From Azospirillum lipoferum (GTDB lineage: Bacteria; Pseudomonadota; Alphaproteobacteria; Azospirillales; Azospirillaceae), in the NCBI RefSeq assembly GCF_024170005.1, contig NZ_JALJXJ010000005.1, forward strand, positions 310,001-374,000: a stretch of DNA of 64,000 bases. Direction: 5' to 3'. Below the pieces are notes generated by a model, which was not told where the DNA came from, did no database searches, and saw nothing but the letters and a program-made list of their open reading frames with translations. Positions within the stretch are counted from its first letter, which is position 1. Each line of letters starts with the position of its first letter. Made by a program: the position numbers and the translations under genes. Below are positions 47,568 to 56,895 of this stretch, piece by piece.

Positions 47568-48479
47568 ATGGAAAAGCTGTTTCTTCCCATCAATATCGGC
47601 GCCCTTGATCTTGCCCATCGCGTCGTCATGGCGGCGGCGAGCGACCATGGGCGGACCGGCGAGCGCCAATCGGCGGCCGATTGCGGCGCCTGCGTCCGGC
47701 ATGTCTCGCCGGGCGGTCTGGTCATCACGCCCCCCGTACCCGTTTCCGCGGCGGCGGCATCCGCCCCCTTCCTGGACGGGTTCGATGCGCCCGGGGCGGC
47801 TGCGGCGTGGGGCGGGGCGATCGCGCTGGCGCATGTCAGGAAGGCCAGAGTGGTGGCGCGGCTGTGGCATTCCGGACGGCACGCGGGGCAGGACTCCATG
47901 CTGGCGGCAGCCCTGGACGGCGCCGGCATTGATGCGGTCATCGAGGATTTCCGCCGCGCGGCCGAGCAGGCGAAGCGCCTCGGCTTCGACGGCGTGGAAC
48001 TGGACGCGGCGGACGGCTCGCTTCCCGACCAGTTCCTTCAGGACGGGGTGAACCGGCGCACGGACCGCTACGGCGGATCGATCCAGAACCGGCTGAACTT
48101 CCTGTGCGAACTGGTCGATGCGGTGGCCGGCGTCTGGTCGGTGGAGCGGGTTGGCGTCCGCCTGTCGCCGTTCGGCCAGTTCCGCGGCATGTCGGATTCC
48201 GATCCGGTCACACTGTTCGCCACCCTCCTGACGACGCTGGGGGGGCAGGAGCTTCCCTTCGTGCATCTCGTCCGCACCGCCGCGGATGGGGCGCCGCTCG
48301 GCCATCTGCCCTATGAGGACAGCGCCGCCGCCACCCGCTTCCGGGCGGCCTTTCCGTCCGCCATCATCGTGTCGGGCGCCTTTACCCGGCAACGCGCGGT
48401 GGAACTGGTGAGAAGCCGCTGGGCCGACGCCATCGGGGTCGAGACCGGCATGGCGGAGGAGGGCGCCGGGGGGCGCTGA
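47568..48479 (+). CDS. Degenerate old-yellow-enzyme-like protein
   Basis: A 303-residue homologue of NADH:flavin oxidoreductase/OYE, shorter than the usual 360 or so. Recognisable blocks are LFLPINIGALDLAHRVVMAA at the N-terminus, RLWHSGR, and GVNRRTDRYGGSIQNRLNFLCELVDAV. Where active OYEs carry a substrate-binding His-x-x-Asn/His (as in ELHGANGY), this protein has ELDAADGS: both residues are Asp. The middle region around residues 55-85 is compressed and the C-terminal end is short. FMN binding may survive, but ordinary enoate reduction is doubtful. The promoter and partner genes are not evident. Confidence 0.72.
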   Translation: MEKLFLPINIGALDLAHRVVMAAASDHGRTGERQSAADCGACVRHVSPGGLVITPPVPVSAAAASAPFLDGFDAPGAAAAWGGAIALAHVRKARVVARLWHSGRHAGQDSMLAAALDGAGIDAVIEDFRRAAEQAKRLGFDGVELDAADGSLPDQFLQDGVNRRTDRYGGSIQNRLNFLCELVDAVAGVWSVERVGVRLSPFGQFRGMSDSDPVTLFATLLTTLGGQELPFVHLVRTAADGAPLGHLPYEDSAAATRFRAAFPSAIIVSGAFTRQRAVELVRSRWADAIGVETGMAEEGAGGR

Positions 48480-48528
48480 CGGCGGGCGTGGACGCATCCG
48501 CCTGCGCCTGTCCATACCATCTTTCTGA

Positions 48529-48578
48529 TACGTTGACCCTGGGCTTGGTGTACGTATCATGGGGAAGATCTTACGTAT
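48529..48578 (+). promoter_or_regulatory. Three helically phased TACGTW sites upstream of the winged-helix regulator
   Basis: TACGTT at 48529-48534, TACGTAT at 48551-48557 and TACGTAT at 48572-48578 lie 22 and 21 bases apart, that is on one face of the helix two turns apart. They sit in the only AT-balanced stretch of the 277-base gap before the winged-helix/TPR gene. OmpR/PhoB-type proteins often bind phased direct repeats. Confidence 0.5.
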
Positions 48579-48756
48579 GCATAGCGCCGGGAAATGACGA
48601 TTTCTTTTGCCTTCGATGACCTGAAGAAGACGGAGGCGTGCAGGAGCTTGTGTCACCGCTTTGCCGTCGGCGGGCTGGTGGACGCACCCTTTGACTGAGT
48701 CGCCTTTATTCGGAGAGCCGGCGGTTTCCCAGCTGCGGCCCGCGACGGCTCCCCCT

Positions 48757-51543
48757 ATGGAGCAGAACGAGGTCGCCTTCGGACCTTTCCGATTTTCCCC
48801 GATGCGCGGGCTGCTGAAGGACGGCGTTGCCGTCAAGGTGGGCAGCCGGCCCCAGGCCATTCTCGCCCTGCTGCTGGAACAGGCCGGCGCGGTCATCAGC
48901 AACCGCGACATCATGGCCCGCGTCTGGCCGGGGCTGTTCGTCGAAGAAGCGAACATCCGCGTTCACATCGGCTCCCTGCGCAAGCTTCTGGGCAAGAACG
49001 ACGTCGGCACGGACTACATCGAAAACATTCCGGCGCAGGGCTACCGCTTTGTCGGAACAGTCCGGACGCTGTCGGCGGAGCCCGGGGCGGGCACTTCCGT
49101 CCCCGCCTCGGCGCCGCAAGCGGATCTGTCGAGCCTGTTGCCTCGCAACATCGATCGGCTGATCGGGCGCGACGAGACGATCGACGACCTCGTGCGGAAG
49201 CTGGCGGAGAAGAGCTTCGTCACCATCACCGGCGTCGGCGGCATCGGCAAGACCAGCGTCGCCGTCGAAGTGGCGCAACTGTCCGCCGGCAGCCACCGGG
49301 ATGGCGTCTATTTCGTGGATCTCAGCACGCTGTCCGACCCGACGCTGGTGTGCGGCACCATCGCGCAGGTGATGAAGCTTCCCGGCGGCGGCAAGGGTGC
49401 GCTGGAGGGGTTCCTCGCGGCGGTGAAGGGGCTGGACGCCCTGCTGATCCTCGACAATTGCGAGCATCTGATCGAGGAGGTCGCCGTCGTCGTCGAAGGC
49501 ATCCTGACGACCGCCCGCGACATCGACATCCTGGTGACCAGCCGCGAGATCCTGCGCGCCCAGGGCGAATGGGTCCACCGCCTGCCGCCGCTGCCGGTTC
49601 CGCCGGGGCAGGAACCCACGCTGACCGCCGAGCAGGCGCTGACCTACCCCGCGGTGGAGCTGTTCGTCGAGCGGGTGTCGTCCGGCGACGGGATGTTCAG
49701 CCTGTCGGATGCCGATGCGCCGGTGGCCGCGGAGCTCTGCCGCCATCTGGACGGCGTTCCGCTCGCCCTGGAACTGGCGGCGGCCCGCGTGCCCCTGCTG
49801 GGCATCCATGGTCTGGCGGCGAGCCTGGACAGGGCCTTCGACGTTTTGCGCGGCGGCCGCCGGACCGCGCTACCCCGTCACCAGACCCTGCGGGCGACGC
49901 TGGAGTGGAGCCATCGCCTGCTGGACGAGCGCGAGCGCATCGTCCTGCGCCGGCTCTCCGCCATCCGCGGCTCTTTCACCGGCGACCTGTCCATCGGCGT
50001 CGCGGCCTTCGGGGCGATTTCGGAGGAGGATGTCGTCGAGGCGATCTCGGAACTGGCCGGGAAATCGCTGCTGTCGGTGGAGCACCGGCAGCAGAGCGTC
50101 CAGTTCCGTCTGCTGGAAACCACCCGCCAGTATGCGGCGGAACGTCTTCAGGAAAGCGGCGAGGCCGAGGTGGTCAGCCGCAATCTGGCGCGGCATCTCT
50201 GCCGCATGCTGGCCGGATCGCAGTCGACGAACACCGCCGCCTGGAAAATCGTGTACGGGACCCGGGTGGATGATGTCCGCAGCGCCCTGGAATGGTCCCT
50301 GTCGCCGGCCGGGGATCTGGCGACCGCCGTCGATCTGACCGTCGCCTCGGCGCCGATGTGGTTCCAGCTGTCACTGACCGACGAATTCCGCCGGCGCGCA
50401 GAAACGGTGCTCCAGGCCATCCGTCGGCAGCCTCAGCCGGATTTGAAGTCGGAAATGGCGATCACCGCCCATCTGGGGCCGGCGCTGTGGAACTCGCTCG
50501 GTCCCGCGCCGGAGGTCAGTGCCGTGCTGCTGCGCGGCCTGGAGCTGTCACGGCAGCTCGGCGACGTCGGATACCAGCGCCGTGCCCTGTGGGGGCTGTG
50601 GCTCTATTATCTGGCGCGGGAGCAGGACCATGAGGCGCTGGAGGCGGCGGAGCGGTTCGGCGATCTGCTGGGCAGTCCCGCCGACCCGGGGGCGGAGTCC
50701 ATGCACCAGCGCATGATGGCGCTCGGCCTGCTCACGGTGGGAGAATTCGACCGCGCCCGCGACTTCGCCGAACGGTGCCTGGGCGCACCGGCTCCGACCA
50801 CCGGATCGAGCCTGAGGGGATACCAGTTCGAACAGCGGATCGTCTCCCACACCCATTTGGCGCGGATTTCCTGGCTCCAGGGTTATCCGGACCGGGCGCG
50901 GGAGGCCATGCAGGAAGCGGTGGAGCAGGGGCTGGCGTCGGGCCATGCGCTCTCCCTGAGCTTCGCCCTGTCGCTCGGTGCCTGTCCGGTGGCCTTCTGG
51001 TGCGGCGATTACGATCTGACGGCGCGCTATGCCGAGCTGCTGGTCGAGAAGACCAGCGAGGGCTCCCTGTTCGTCTGGCGCACCTATGGGTCGTGTTACC
51101 AGCTGGCGCTGGAGGCGCGGCAGGGCCAGGATCATCAGATCGCGGCGCTGCGCCGGTCGACGCGGTTCGCCGACGTCCATCGGAACAGGCGCGTCCGGAT
51201 GCTCGCGACCGTCGCTCCGCGTTTGCTCACGCCGGCCATCCTTGACGAGGTGAGCGACGGTCCGACACACTGGGCGACGGCCGAACTTCTCCGCCTGAAG
51301 TCGGAAAATGCCGGTGACGCGGAGACGGCGGAGAGGCTGCTGCGGCAATCGATGGACATCGCCGATGCACAAGGTGCCCAGGCCTGGCGCCTGCGGACGG
51401 CGATGAGCATGGCCCGGCGACATCTGGAGGCCGGGGGGCTGCCGGACGCCGCGTCCATCCTTTCCACCGTCTATGACGGCTTTTCCGAGGGACACGACAC
51501 CCCCGACCTGCGCGAAGCCGCCGCACTTCTCGACAGGCTGTAG
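48757..51543 (+). CDS. Winged-helix (OmpR/PhoB-type) DNA-binding, NTPase and TPR-like regulator
   Basis: A 928-residue regulator from ATG 48757; the frame is open back to a TTG at 48661 and the start is not fixed by a good ribosome site. Residues about 5-100 are a Trans_reg_C winged helix (AILALLLEQAGAVISNRDIMARVWPGLFVEEANIRVHIGSLRKLLGK, ENIPAQGYRFVG). Then comes an AAA/NB-ARC-like NTPase: P-loop ITGVGGIGKTS (about residue 159), LLILDNCEHL and LVTSRE. The C-terminal 500 residues are helical TPR-like repeats. No receiver or membrane domain is present. Such proteins (as in SARP/LAL-like classes) act as ATP-dependent activators; the target is unknown, but phased repeats upstream suggest autoregulation. 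Confidence 0.82.
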   Translation: MEQNEVAFGPFRFSPMRGLLKDGVAVKVGSRPQAILALLLEQAGAVISNRDIMARVWPGLFVEEANIRVHIGSLRKLLGKNDVGTDYIENIPAQGYRFVGTVRTLSAEPGAGTSVPASAPQADLSSLLPRNIDRLIGRDETIDDLVRKLAEKSFVTITGVGGIGKTSVAVEVAQLSAGSHRDGVYFVDLSTLSDPTLVCGTIAQVMKLPGGGKGALEGFLAAVKGLDALLILDNCEHLIEEVAVVVEGILTTARDIDILVTSREILRAQGEWVHRLPPLPVPPGQEPTLTAEQALTYPAVELFVERVSSGDGMFSLSDADAPVAAELCRHLDGVPLALELAAARVPLLGIHGLAASLDRAFDVLRGGRRTALPRHQTLRATLEWSHRLLDERERIVLRRLSAIRGSFTGDLSIGVAAFGAISEEDVVEAISELAGKSLLSVEHRQQSVQFRLLETTRQYAAERLQESGEAEVVSRNLARHLCRMLAGSQSTNTAAWKIVYGTRVDDVRSALEWSLSPAGDLATAVDLTVASAPMWFQLSLTDEFRRRAETVLQAIRRQPQPDLKSEMAITAHLGPALWNSLGPAPEVSAVLLRGLELSRQLGDVGYQRRALWGLWLYYLAREQDHEALEAAERFGDLLGSPADPGAESMHQRMMALGLLTVGEFDRARDFAERCLGAPAPTTGSSLRGYQFEQRIVSHTHLARISWLQGYPDRAREAMQEAVEQGLASGHALSLSFALSLGACPVAFWCGDYDLTARYAELLVEKTSEGSLFVWRTYGSCYQLALEARQGQDHQIAALRRSTRFADVHRNRRVRMLATVAPRLLTPAILDEVSDGPTHWATAELLRLKSENAGDAETAERLLRQSMDIADAQGAQAWRLRTAMSMARRHLEAGGLPDAASILSTVYDGFSEGHDTPDLREAAALLDRL

Positions 51544-51573
51544 GCAGCGACGACCTGCCCGGAAGCGCTGCTG

Positions 51574-52569
51574 CTAATCCCGATTTCGGTATTCCACCGG
51601 CACCCAGCGATAGGCGTCGCTGTCGCGTGTCAGGCGGCCGAGGCCGGGGAAGCTGAGATGGGCGGCGGCGGTCAGCTGGCCGCTGCCGGCCTCCTCGGCG
51701 AAGCGCTTCAGACGCTGTGCGCGTGCGGCATCCTGGTCGATGTCGAAGGCGACGGTGGCTTCCGGATGCGGAAACTGCACCGGACCGACATGGATGACGT
51801 CGCCCCAGAACTCGATGCTCTCGCCGCGGCTCGTCACCCGGTAAAAGGCGTGGCCGGGCGTATGGCCGGGGGTGGGGATCGCGGTGACGCCCGGCAGGAT
51901 TTCGCTGCGGTCGGTGAAGGGCTTCACCTTGCCTGCCTTGACGTAGGGAGCGACCGTGGCGACCGCCTCGTCATAGTGGCGGGGCTGCAATCCCTTGGCG
52001 ATGTTGTCGCGGTTGAGGAAGAAGTCCAGGTCGGCCTTTCCGACATGGACCGTGGCGTTCGGGAACATCATCCGTCCATCCAGCGCCAGCCCGCCTGAAT
52101 GATCGGTGTGGATGTGGGTGAGGAGGATGTCGGTGACCTGATCGGCGCGGTAACCGGCGGCGGCCAGACTGAGCGGGAGCTTGCCGCCATAGGGTCCAAA
52201 CAGCTGGCCGGCGCCGGTGTCGACCAGCAGCAGGCGCGAACCCGCGTCGATCAGGAAGGCGTTGATGGAGGTTTCCAGCGGATCGCGTTCGAACCGCTCG
52301 GCCAGCAGCGCGTCGATCCGCTCCGGCGGCAATCCCTTGACCAGCGGCTTGATGCCGAGCGGCAGGGTGCCGTCGCTGAGTGCGGTGACGCGGAGATCGC
52401 CGACGGCGAAGCGGTAGACTCCGGCTGCGGAGGGCTGGGCCGTCGATTGGGGGGCGGTGTGGTCAGTGGCCTTGTTGGCGGCCTTGCTGGCGGCCGTATC
52501 GGCGGCATGGCCGGTCGGTATGGCTGCGAACAGCAGGCCGGCGGCCAGCAGGAGCGTATGTGGTTTCAT
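51574..52569 (-). CDS. Secreted metallo-beta-lactamase-fold hydrolase
   Basis: A 331-residue protein with a signal peptide (KPHTLLLAAGLLFAAIPTGHAADT), a Thr/Ala-rich linker and an MBL-fold domain. The metal motif LLTHIHTDHSGG (HxHxDH), the later GHTPGHAFY histidine and the FWGDVIHV aspartate are all present, giving a complete dinuclear zinc site. Such proteins include quorum-quenching lactonases and many uncharacterised periplasmic hydrolases. AAGGA precedes the ATG at 52569. It is divergent from a LysR gene, which probably regulates it. Confidence 0.82.
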   Translation of the reverse strand: MKPHTLLLAAGLLFAAIPTGHAADTAASKAANKATDHTAPQSTAQPSAAGVYRFAVGDLRVTALSDGTLPLGIKPLVKGLPPERIDALLAERFERDPLETSINAFLIDAGSRLLLVDTGAGQLFGPYGGKLPLSLAAAGYRADQVTDILLTHIHTDHSGGLALDGRMMFPNATVHVGKADLDFFLNRDNIAKGLQPRHYDEAVATVAPYVKAGKVKPFTDRSEILPGVTAIPTPGHTPGHAFYRVTSRGESIEFWGDVIHVGPVQFPHPEATVAFDIDQDAARAQRLKRFAEEAGSGQLTAAAHLSFPGLGRLTRDSDAYRWVPVEYRNRD

Positions 52570-52661
52570 CGTGTCTGTCCTTAGGAGCGGTCCCGGATAT
52601 CGAAGCTCGCGGCGGCGTTCGTTCCAGCCGCTGCGCCCATCCACCACCTAGCACCGGATGG

Positions 52662-52686
52662 CAGGCTTGATTACCCGTCAGGCTTG
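52662..52686 (+). promoter_or_regulatory. Direct repeat in the MBL/LysR intergenic region
   Basis: CAGGCTTG occurs at 52662-52669 and 52679-52686, 17 bases apart, between the divergent hydrolase and LysR genes. It may be part of a LysR-type binding region, although no clear T-N11-A dyad is seen. Confidence 0.25.
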
Positions 52687-52727
52687 GGCAACATTGTGCC
52701 GAAATCCGATCCAATCGGCGGGTGCAG

Positions 52728-53666
52728 ATGCAGGACCTGAACGACACCATCGCCTTCGTGAAGGTGGTGGAGGAGGGGAGCTTCACGAAGGCCGCCCGGC
52801 GGCTGCGGCTGCCCAAGACGACGCTGAGCCGCAAGGTGCGGGATCTCGAACAGCGGCTCGGCATCCAGCTCCTGCACCGGACCACCCGCCGCATCGGGCT
52901 GACCGAGGCGGGGACCGTCTATTTCGACCGCTGCCGCCGCATCGCCGAAGAGCTGGAGCAGGCGGAAAGCGCCGTTGCCCAGCTTCGCGACGCACCGCGC
53001 GGCTGGCTGCGGGTCACCACCCCGCCGTCCTTCGGGATGAAGGTCATCGCACCGCTTCTGCCCGAATTCCGCGCCCGCTATCCGGATGTCCGCATCGATC
53101 TGGTGCTCAGCCACCAAAATCTGGATCTGGTGGCGCGGGACATCGATCTGGCGATCCGGATGGGGGCGTTGCAGGACTCCGCCATGGCGGCCCGCAAACT
53201 GGGTGTCCTGTGCCGCCATGTCTACGCCGCCCCATCCTATTGTGCTGCCCATGGGATGCCGGATCATCCCGACGACCTGATCCGGCATCTTACGCTGGCG
53301 AACATGTCCGCCCGACGCCCCTCCGGCTATGGCTGGCGCCTGTTCAGGGACGACGGGGGCCGGCCCGAAGATGGGCCCGAGGGTGGGCTTGATGTGCCCA
53401 TCGATCCGGTGATGACGGCCGACGATCCTGAGATGCTGATTCCGACGCTGCTGTCCGGCGGCGGGCTGGTCCTCGCGACCGACTTCGCCATGCGGCCCTA
53501 TCGGTCGGCCGGACAGGTGCAGCCGGTACTCGATGGTTGGAAGGGATCGGATGTCGACCTGCACGCGGTCTTTCCCGGCGGCCGGATTCAGCCGCCGAAG
53601 CTGCGGTCCTTCCTGGATTTCCTGGTGGCCCGCCTCGATCTGGCGGGCGACGCCGACCATCGGTGA
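52728..53666 (+). CDS. LysR family transcriptional regulator
   Basis: A 312-residue LysR regulator. The helix-turn-helix runs from about residue 3 to 62 (DTIAFVKVVEEGSFTKAARRLRLPKTTLSRKVRDLEQRLGIQLLHRTTRRIGLTEAG), followed by the linker helix and a periplasmic-binding-like effector domain (LRVTTPPSFGMKVIAPLLPEFRARYPDVRIDLVLS). The subgroup with LPKTTLSRKV is common for regulators next to single enzymes. ATG 52728 or GTG 52722 are both possible. It probably controls the divergent metallo-hydrolase gene. Confidence 0.85.
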   Translation: MQDLNDTIAFVKVVEEGSFTKAARRLRLPKTTLSRKVRDLEQRLGIQLLHRTTRRIGLTEAGTVYFDRCRRIAEELEQAESAVAQLRDAPRGWLRVTTPPSFGMKVIAPLLPEFRARYPDVRIDLVLSHQNLDLVARDIDLAIRMGALQDSAMAARKLGVLCRHVYAAPSYCAAHGMPDHPDDLIRHLTLANMSARRPSGYGWRLFRDDGGRPEDGPEGGLDVPIDPVMTADDPEMLIPTLLSGGGLVLATDFAMRPYRSAGQVQPVLDGWKGSDVDLHAVFPGGRIQPPKLRSFLDFLVARLDLAGDADHR

Positions 53667-53838
53667 GCGCGCCCGGCAGCAAGGCGTAAAATTGTCGCCC
53701 AGTACGCAACAAATTTCTGTGCAATGCGCGGTTTATCGCCCTGCGCGGAACATCTAACGTTCTGGCACTGACCGGCACGGCAAACCATTCGCGTCCGGCC
53801 TGATCCAGATCTCTCCCGAAGGTCCAAGGACGCGGATC

Positions 53839-54291
53839 ATGAGCCAATCCAGTTCGCTCTATGTCGCCAGCGGTGACACCCTCTCGACCCTTTCCTGCAA
53901 GCTGCAAAGCGCCGGCTGCTCCGTCGTCCGCGGGGTGCTGGATTTGCTGATGATGCCGTCGGGCAACCAGCGCCTTCTCGGCTGGCTGGGCAACCATCTG
54001 CTGTCGGTTGCCGGTCAGCTCGGCAGCGGTGCCTCGGACCTGATCCCGGTCCATACCGGCATTTCTCCCGCCGCTGCCGGTTCATTTCTGGCCGCCATCG
54101 CCTGTGCGGCGATCCTGGCTCTGCGCTCCATGGGTGTCGCGGCGACGCTGGCGATCGTGACGCTGACCGCCGCCTTCGCGTTGACCATGCAACTGTCGTC
54201 CGACCTGATCGGGTCGGCCAAGGGCATCGAATTCCTGCTGATCTCCGGCCTTGTCGCCGTCAGCACCGCCTTCCGCTATGCGCGGCACTGA
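53839..54291 (+). CDS. Small membrane protein of unknown function
   Basis: A 150-residue protein at ATG 53839 with AAGGA 9 bases before. The N-terminal 75 residues are polar with two cysteines (Cys20, Cys27), and two or three hydrophobic segments follow (about 80-96, 98-115 and 130-145: AGSFLAAIACAAILALRSMGVAATLAIVTLTAAFAL). No family recognised. It reads in the same direction as the antiporter gene, 104 bases ahead of it. Confidence 0.6.
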   Translation: MSQSSSLYVASGDTLSTLSCKLQSAGCSVVRGVLDLLMMPSGNQRLLGWLGNHLLSVAGQLGSGASDLIPVHTGISPAAAGSFLAAIACAAILALRSMGVAATLAIVTLTAAFALTMQLSSDLIGSAKGIEFLLISGLVAVSTAFRYARH

Positions 54292-54395
54292 TCAAATTGC
54301 GATTGCCCGGCCACGACGGGGTGCGTCATACCGGACTCTCCGGCGGAACGCTGGTCGTAAAGCCAGCCGCCTCAGGGAGAAAGGCGCGGTCGCTC

Positions 54396-55961
54396 ATGGC
54401 GTTGTTCGAGAGCACGTTGATCCTGCTTCTGGTTGCTGTCCTGCTGCTCCAACTCTCGCGCCGTTTTTCCGTTCCCTATCCCACCATCCTGTGCCTGTCC
54501 GGCGTGGCGGTGGCGGCGCTGCCCTGGGCACCCGACATCCCGGCGCCCGACATTACGCTGGACCCTCAACTGGCGCTGGCGCTCTTCGTGGCGCCGGCCC
54601 TGGTGGACGTGGCCTATGACACGCCCTTTTCGGCGCTCCGGCGCAATTGGGCGCCGCTGCTGGCCCTCGCCGCCGTTGCCGTCATCCTGACGACCGCGGC
54701 GGTCGCGTGGGTCGGCATCGCGCTGGCCGGACTTCCCATCGCCGCGGCCATCGCCATGGGCGCCATCGTGGCGCCGCCCGATGCCGCAGCGGCGGCGGCC
54801 ATGCTCGGGCGCTTTGCCCTGCCGCGGCGCACCGTCACCGTTCTACAGGGCGAGAGCCTTCTGAACGACGCCGTCGCCCTGCTGATCTTCAGCGCCGCGG
54901 TGGCGGTCCAGTCCGGGATGGCCGGCGGGGCCATTCCGGAGAACCTGCTTCCGCAACTCGCTTTGGCGGTGCCCGGCGGGCTGCTGGTCGGCGTTCTGGT
55001 CGGCCGCATCTATGGTCTGCTGGCGCCCCGGCTGGCCGGGACGCTGAGCGGCACGATCTTCGAGTTCCTGACCACCTTCGGCACCTGGGTGATCGCGGAA
55101 CGCCTGCATTTCTCGGCGATTCTCGCCACCGTCGCCTTCGCCATGACGGTCGCGCAATCCGCGCCGGAGCGGCAGCCGCCCCGCGACCGCGTCCATTCCT
55201 ATTCCGTCTGGGAGGCCGTGGTCTTCCTGTTGAACGTCCTGGCCTTCCTTCTGATGGGCCTCCAGGCAAGGGCGATCATCGGCAGGCTGGAAGGCGACCG
55301 GTTCTGGCAGGCGGCCGGCGTCGCGGCGGCGGTGTTCCTGGCCGTGGTTGTGGTGCGCGTGGTCTGGGTTCTCGCCTACAACCGTGCCGCCGCCTTCGTC
55401 GTGCGGCGCCAGGGCGGGCACGATGGTCCCACGGTGGGGCAGGGGCTGGTCGTCGGCTGGTGCGGCATGCGCGGGCTGGTCACGCTGGCGACCGCGCAGG
55501 CCCTGCCGGCAAGCTTCCCGGAACGCGACCTGATCGTGCTGTGCGCCTTCGCCGTTCTGCTCGGCACCCTGGTGGTGCAGGGGCTTACGCTCGGGCCGCT
55601 GATCGTCCGCCTGCGCTTTCCGCCGGACGATTCCTTCGACCGGGAGCTGTCTGCCGCGCGGATCGCTCTGATCGACGCCGCCATTGCGGCGCTTGAGGCA
55701 CATGATGATGAGGCGGCGCGGGCGCAACTGGACTCTCTCCAAGAGGCGCGGGCGGCCACGGCCGCCGGGCAGCATCCGCGGGAGGTCAGCGAGAGCGACC
55801 GCCTGAAACGGGACATGATCGCCGTGAAGCGCCGCAGGCTTGCCGAGATGCGTCGGGCCGGCACCATCGACGAGGATGTCTTCCACGCGCTGGAGCAGGA
55901 GCTTGACTGGTCCGAACTCGCCTCCTCCCCGCCCGAGCGCCTGCAACTGGTGGAAGGGTGA
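54396..55961 (+). CDS. CPA1-type Na+/H+ antiporter (NhaP-like)
   Basis: A 521-residue transporter with 11-13 hydrophobic helices in the first 415 residues. The family motifs LDPQLALALFVAPALVDVAYD (helix 3-4), IVAPPDAAAAAAMLG (ion-binding Asp) and LQGESLLNDAVALLIF (the conserved ND pair) are present. The last 100 residues are a charged cytosolic domain. ATG 54396 follows AGGGAGAAAGG. It exchanges protons for Na+ or K+ across the inner membrane and supports pH or salt tolerance. Confidence 0.85.
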   Translation: MALFESTLILLLVAVLLLQLSRRFSVPYPTILCLSGVAVAALPWAPDIPAPDITLDPQLALALFVAPALVDVAYDTPFSALRRNWAPLLALAAVAVILTTAAVAWVGIALAGLPIAAAIAMGAIVAPPDAAAAAAMLGRFALPRRTVTVLQGESLLNDAVALLIFSAAVAVQSGMAGGAIPENLLPQLALAVPGGLLVGVLVGRIYGLLAPRLAGTLSGTIFEFLTTFGTWVIAERLHFSAILATVAFAMTVAQSAPERQPPRDRVHSYSVWEAVVFLLNVLAFLLMGLQARAIIGRLEGDRFWQAAGVAAAVFLAVVVVRVVWVLAYNRAAAFVVRRQGGHDGPTVGQGLVVGWCGMRGLVTLATAQALPASFPERDLIVLCAFAVLLGTLVVQGLTLGPLIVRLRFPPDDSFDRELSAARIALIDAAIAALEAHDDEAARAQLDSLQEARAATAAGQHPREVSESDRLKRDMIAVKRRRLAEMRRAGTIDEDVFHALEQELDWSELASSPPERLQLVEG

Positions 55962-56178
55962 GGGACCATCGGCCGGTGGCCTGACGATGGGGCGCGGGCC
56001 GGGGGCTCAGTGCCGCAGGCCGTCAGGTGCCACCGCTGCGCATCCAAGATGTTGTGTGAGCGGCTGATCACCCGAGGTTGTCCCGATCCGGCCGGCTATC
56101 GATACCTGAGTATGGGTTCCGGCTGGCAAACGCCTCCGGCACTGTCGCCCTCAAGGTGACCACGTGCAGGAGAACGAT

Positions 56179-56835
56179 ATGCATTCGGCTGCTTTCGAGA
56201 CGCCGCAGCACCTTCCGGCGGCGCCGGTTCCGGCCCTCGTCGGACGGCAACCGGTAGGGCAGTATTCGGACGACGATGGCGACAGGCTGGCCGCCGCGGC
56301 CGATTGGCTGCTGCGGGCGGCGCGCGACATGCTGGCGCCCGACCGGCAGTCGGTGGAGGAATGTCTTTCGCTGGCCCTGGCGCGGCTCCAAGCTGCTGAT
56401 GGCGGCCGGGTCAGCGCCATTCTTGTGTCCGACGATGCCGTGCCGGAGAAAGCCGGGCCGGCAAAAACCGGACTTGCGGCCTGGCAGATGCGGCGGGTGA
56501 CCGCCTACATCGACGCCCATCTGGCCGGTTCCATCCGCAACCGCGATCTGGCGGCGGCGGCGAAGCTCAGCTGCGGCTATTTCTGCCAGAGCTTCAAGGA
56601 CAGCTTCGGCTGCCCGCCGCACAGCTATATCGTGCGCCGACGGGTCGAGCGGGCGAAGGAGTTGCTGGAAACCACGACCACGCCGCTGTCGCAGATCGCG
56701 CTCGACTGCGGATTTTCCGACCAGTCGCACTTCTCGCGCATCTTCCGCCGCGTCACCGGCGAGGCTCCCCGGCTGTGGCGGCACAAACGCCAGATCGACG
56801 GCACCGATCAGGCCGACCAAGTGGAAGAGCGGTAA
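56179..56835 (+). CDS. Short AraC family regulator
   Basis: A 218-residue protein: an N-terminal 110-residue region without recognised fold, then an AraC-type double helix-turn-helix (VTAYIDAHLAGSIRNRDLAAAAKLSCGYFCQSFKDSFGCPPHSYIVRRRVERAKELLETTTTPLSQIALDCGFSDQSHFSRIFRRVTGEAP). The start at ATG 56179 has AGGAGA 5 bases upstream. No target is obvious. Confidence 0.8.
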   Translation: MHSAAFETPQHLPAAPVPALVGRQPVGQYSDDDGDRLAAAADWLLRAARDMLAPDRQSVEECLSLALARLQAADGGRVSAILVSDDAVPEKAGPAKTGLAAWQMRRVTAYIDAHLAGSIRNRDLAAAAKLSCGYFCQSFKDSFGCPPHSYIVRRRVERAKELLETTTTPLSQIALDCGFSDQSHFSRIFRRVTGEAPRLWRHKRQIDGTDQADQVEER

Positions 56836-56895
56836 CGGCGCCGGTTGCCGGAAGGGGGGACGGCGGCCCGACGGTCGGGGACCGCCGCCTCCGGT

